This document shows positions 62,273 to 64,000 of a stretch of DNA of 64,000 bases, piece after piece. This DNA comes from Vibrio thalassae. GTDB taxonomy: Bacteria > Pseudomonadota > Gammaproteobacteria > Enterobacterales > Vibrionaceae. Under the pieces are notes generated by a model, which saw only the letters and a program-made list of their open reading frames with translations, did no database searches and was not told the origin of the DNA. The stretch lies in NCBI RefSeq assembly GCF_900089835.1, contig NZ_OANU01000029.1, positions 1 to 64,000 of the forward strand, written 5' to 3'. Position numbers and translations under genes: made by a program. The stretch's first letter is position 1; the number at the start of each line of letters is the position of its first letter.

Positions 62273-64000
62273 ATGGGATTACCGCTTAACCATCCACAAA
62301 CGCTGACCACATCATACGGCGGCGCGTCTTCTGCAGGTACTCGAAGCGAAAACCAAGATGCGTTTGTGGTTCGAGAGCCAAGACTGCAAAGTGAGTTGGA
62401 AACCAAGGGTATGCTTGCGTGCATTGCCGATGGTGTGAGTTGCAGTGAACACGGGCAGAAAGCCAGTCACACCAGTGTGATGCAGTTTGTCGCCGATTAT
62501 TATGCGACGCCGGACAGTTGGAGCGTTCGGCGTTCGGCAATTCAGGTATTGACGTCATTGAATACGTGGCTATATGAGCAGAGTCTAAAGCAACCGCTGA
62601 AGCATAATGGACTGGTTACCACCTTTAGTGCCGTTGTCGTCAAATCCAATACGGCGTATCTATTTCATGTGGGTGATAGCCGAGTCTATTTGCTTAGACA
62701 AGGTAAACTCCGTTTGTTAACCAGAGACCATCAGCGGACCAACATCGGTAAAGCGGCGTACCTAACTCGTGCTTTAGGCATGGATAGCAAATTGGAGGTC
62801 GATTTTCAGACCTTAGCCGTCGAAACTGGCGATCTTTTCTTGCTCTCAACCGACGGCGTGCATGATTTCATCACTGATCAACAGTTGGTCAACGTTATCC
62901 AAAATCAACACCAAGGCTTTGAGACACGAAGCCAAGCATTGACGGAACTCGCCATAGAAAATGGTAGCCAAGACAATGTCACCAGCTTATTGGTTTCCAT
63001 CGATCATGTTCCCAACCTAACATTGCATGAGTTTCAACAACAATCACTTAACCAAGTGGTGCCTCCTCCGCTTAAAGTGAACAACAGGATTGATAGTTAC
63101 ACGGTGACAAAAGTACTTCACGCTGGAACTCGAAGTCATGTTTATGAGGTGACGCAAGAACAGACTGAGCGGAAGTATATTCTCAAAGCGCCTTCTTTAC
63201 TGCATGTGGAAGATAAACAGGCTCTACTCGACATTAGTAATGAATATTGGGTGGGAACGCATGTGAATAGTCATCGAATCATGCGTACTTATCCACGACC
63301 TGCCGATTCTCCCTTTCTTTACTTACTGTGTGAGCCGATAGAAGGGATCACGTTGAGGCAGTGGATGCTTGATAACCCGACGCCGAGCTTAGACACTGTG
63401 AGAAGCATTGTTGCTGAGATAGTGAAAGCGGTACGCGTGCTGCAACGGTTAGATATGGTACATCGCGACTTAAAGCCCGAAAATGTGATGATATCAGAGT
63501 CGCTGCAAGTGACCTTGATTGATTTGGGATCTGTTTCGGTGAAGGCCTTAGACGAAGCAAGGCAAGAACAAGGTGCTCAAATGCCCAAAGGTGCGGCAAA
63601 TTATATTGCCCCTGAGTACCTGAATGGCAACGAAGCGACAACCATATCCGATTTATTTTCGGTTGCGGTAATTACGTATGAAATGCTGTCTGGCACTCTT
63701 CCCTATAAAGCGATGATTGCGCGCAGTGTCGACAATGCACGTCATCAACAGTGGAAATATCAGAGTATTCAAATCACCAATCCTGAACTCCCCCTTTGGC
63801 TGGATATGGCCTTAAAGAAGGCTTGTCATCCCAATCCGCAACATCGTTATCAAGCGTTGGGAGAGTTCTTGTTGGATTTGAGCCAACCGAATAAAGCGTT
63901 AATGAAACAGTATGAGACGAGTCCGCTGATTAAAAAGCATCCATTGCTATTTTGGAAGGGAGCAACAGCGTTACTCGCATTATTGGCCGCCATTGAGTTG
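62273..64000 (+). CDS. fused PP2C phosphatase and Ser/Thr kinase (3' end outside window)
   Basis: From ATG 62273 (AGGAG upstream), 576 codons run open to the window end. The first 250 residues are a PP2C-type phosphatase: TRSENQDAF, CIADGVS, HVGDSRVYLL, STDGVHDF and GSQDNVTSLLV supply the metal aspartates. Residues of about 270-540 are a Hanks-type kinase: YILKAP with the Lys, VHRDLKPENVM, LIDLGS (DLG in place of DFG) and IAPEYL. A membrane helix begins near 562 (LLFWKGATALLALLAAI). It is the fifth gene of the nitrate/nitrite operon, 95 bp after the transporter. Its target is unknown; the transporter or a reductase are natural guesses. Confidence 0.88.
   Translation, partial: MGLPLNHPQTLTTSYGGASSAGTRSENQDAFVVREPRLQSELETKGMLACIADGVSCSEHGQKASHTSVMQFVADYYATPDSWSVRRSAIQVLTSLNTWLYEQSLKQPLKHNGLVTTFSAVVVKSNTAYLFHVGDSRVYLLRQGKLRLLTRDHQRTNIGKAAYLTRALGMDSKLEVDFQTLAVETGDLFLLSTDGVHDFITDQQLVNVIQNQHQGFETRSQALTELAIENGSQDNVTSLLVSIDHVPNLTLHEFQQQSLNQVVPPPLKVNNRIDSYTVTKVLHAGTRSHVYEVTQEQTERKYILKAPSLLHVEDKQALLDISNEYWVGTHVNSHRIMRTYPRPADSPFLYLLCEPIEGITLRQWMLDNPTPSLDTVRSIVAEIVKAVRVLQRLDMVHRDLKPENVMISESLQVTLIDLGSVSVKALDEARQEQGAQMPKGAANYIAPEYLNGNEATTISDLFSVAVITYEMLSGTLPYKAMIARSVDNARHQQWKYQSIQITNPELPLWLDMALKKACHPNPQHRYQALGEFLLDLSQPNKALMKQYETSPLIKKHPLLFWKGATALLALLAAIEL

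Overview
The window is a chromosomal segment of a marine gammaproteobacterium of the genus Vibrio. The basis is gene content and order: the quorum-sensing pair luxO-luxU just downstream of uvrB, the sodium-motor gene motY, the sodium-pump operon rnfABCDGE, ktrAB, and the sodB/VC2046-family neighbourhood. All identities come from reading the translations and from remembered family features; no database search was run. The species is not assigned.

Layout. 1-3760 is a disturbed region: one end of an IS982-type transposase at the window edge, glpT, a second decayed IS982-type C-terminus, a duplicated 5' piece of a low-molecular-weight phosphatase gene, and then the intact phosphatase gene. 3776-14300 is housekeeping and metabolism: ansA, sppA, fadH with a FadR-like operator, a ydjA nitroreductase, topB, an SDR gene divergent from a deacetylase-Nudix pair, and a DUF2986 gene. 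14500-15240 holds an integrase fragment beside tRNA-Ser, then tRNA-Pro. 15300-21210 holds yejM-yejL divergent from yejK, a lipoprotein with a C-terminal membrane helix, and asd. 21278-32876 holds a potassium channel, ychE, adhE, an apparently inactive SDR, a VC2046-family gene, sodB, grxD, an NhaC-type antiporter, rnt, motY and gloA.

32894-39760 is nth preceded by the rnf operon, whose rnfC carries a long alanine/lysine-rich tandem-repeat tail. tRNA-Asn and a 470-bp leader with paired DnaA boxes lead into uvrB, followed by luxO-luxU. 44520-48446 is ybhK divergent from moaABCDE, which is preceded by a molybdenum-cofactor RNA element. 48488-53874 holds a Cof-type phosphatase, a ybiB-like gene, ktrAB and pldA.

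53952-64000 is a nitrate/nitrite assimilation locus: nasA diverges from cobA-nirB-nirD-narK and a fused PP2C phosphatase/Ser-Thr kinase that runs off the window. The 411-bp divergent control region holds a sigma54 promoter and a NarL/NarP-like 7-2-7 dyad. The parts fit together: moaA-E makes the molybdenum cofactor needed by NasA, cobA starts siroheme synthesis needed by NirB, and the NarK-type carrier brings in nitrate or nitrite.

The most interesting points are the fused kinase/phosphatase in the nitrogen operon, the double regulatory signature upstream of it, a Qrr pairing site in the luxO leader with no room for qrr1 beside it, a predicted trans-envelope lipoprotein, an SDR that has lost its catalytic residues, and the rnfC repeats.
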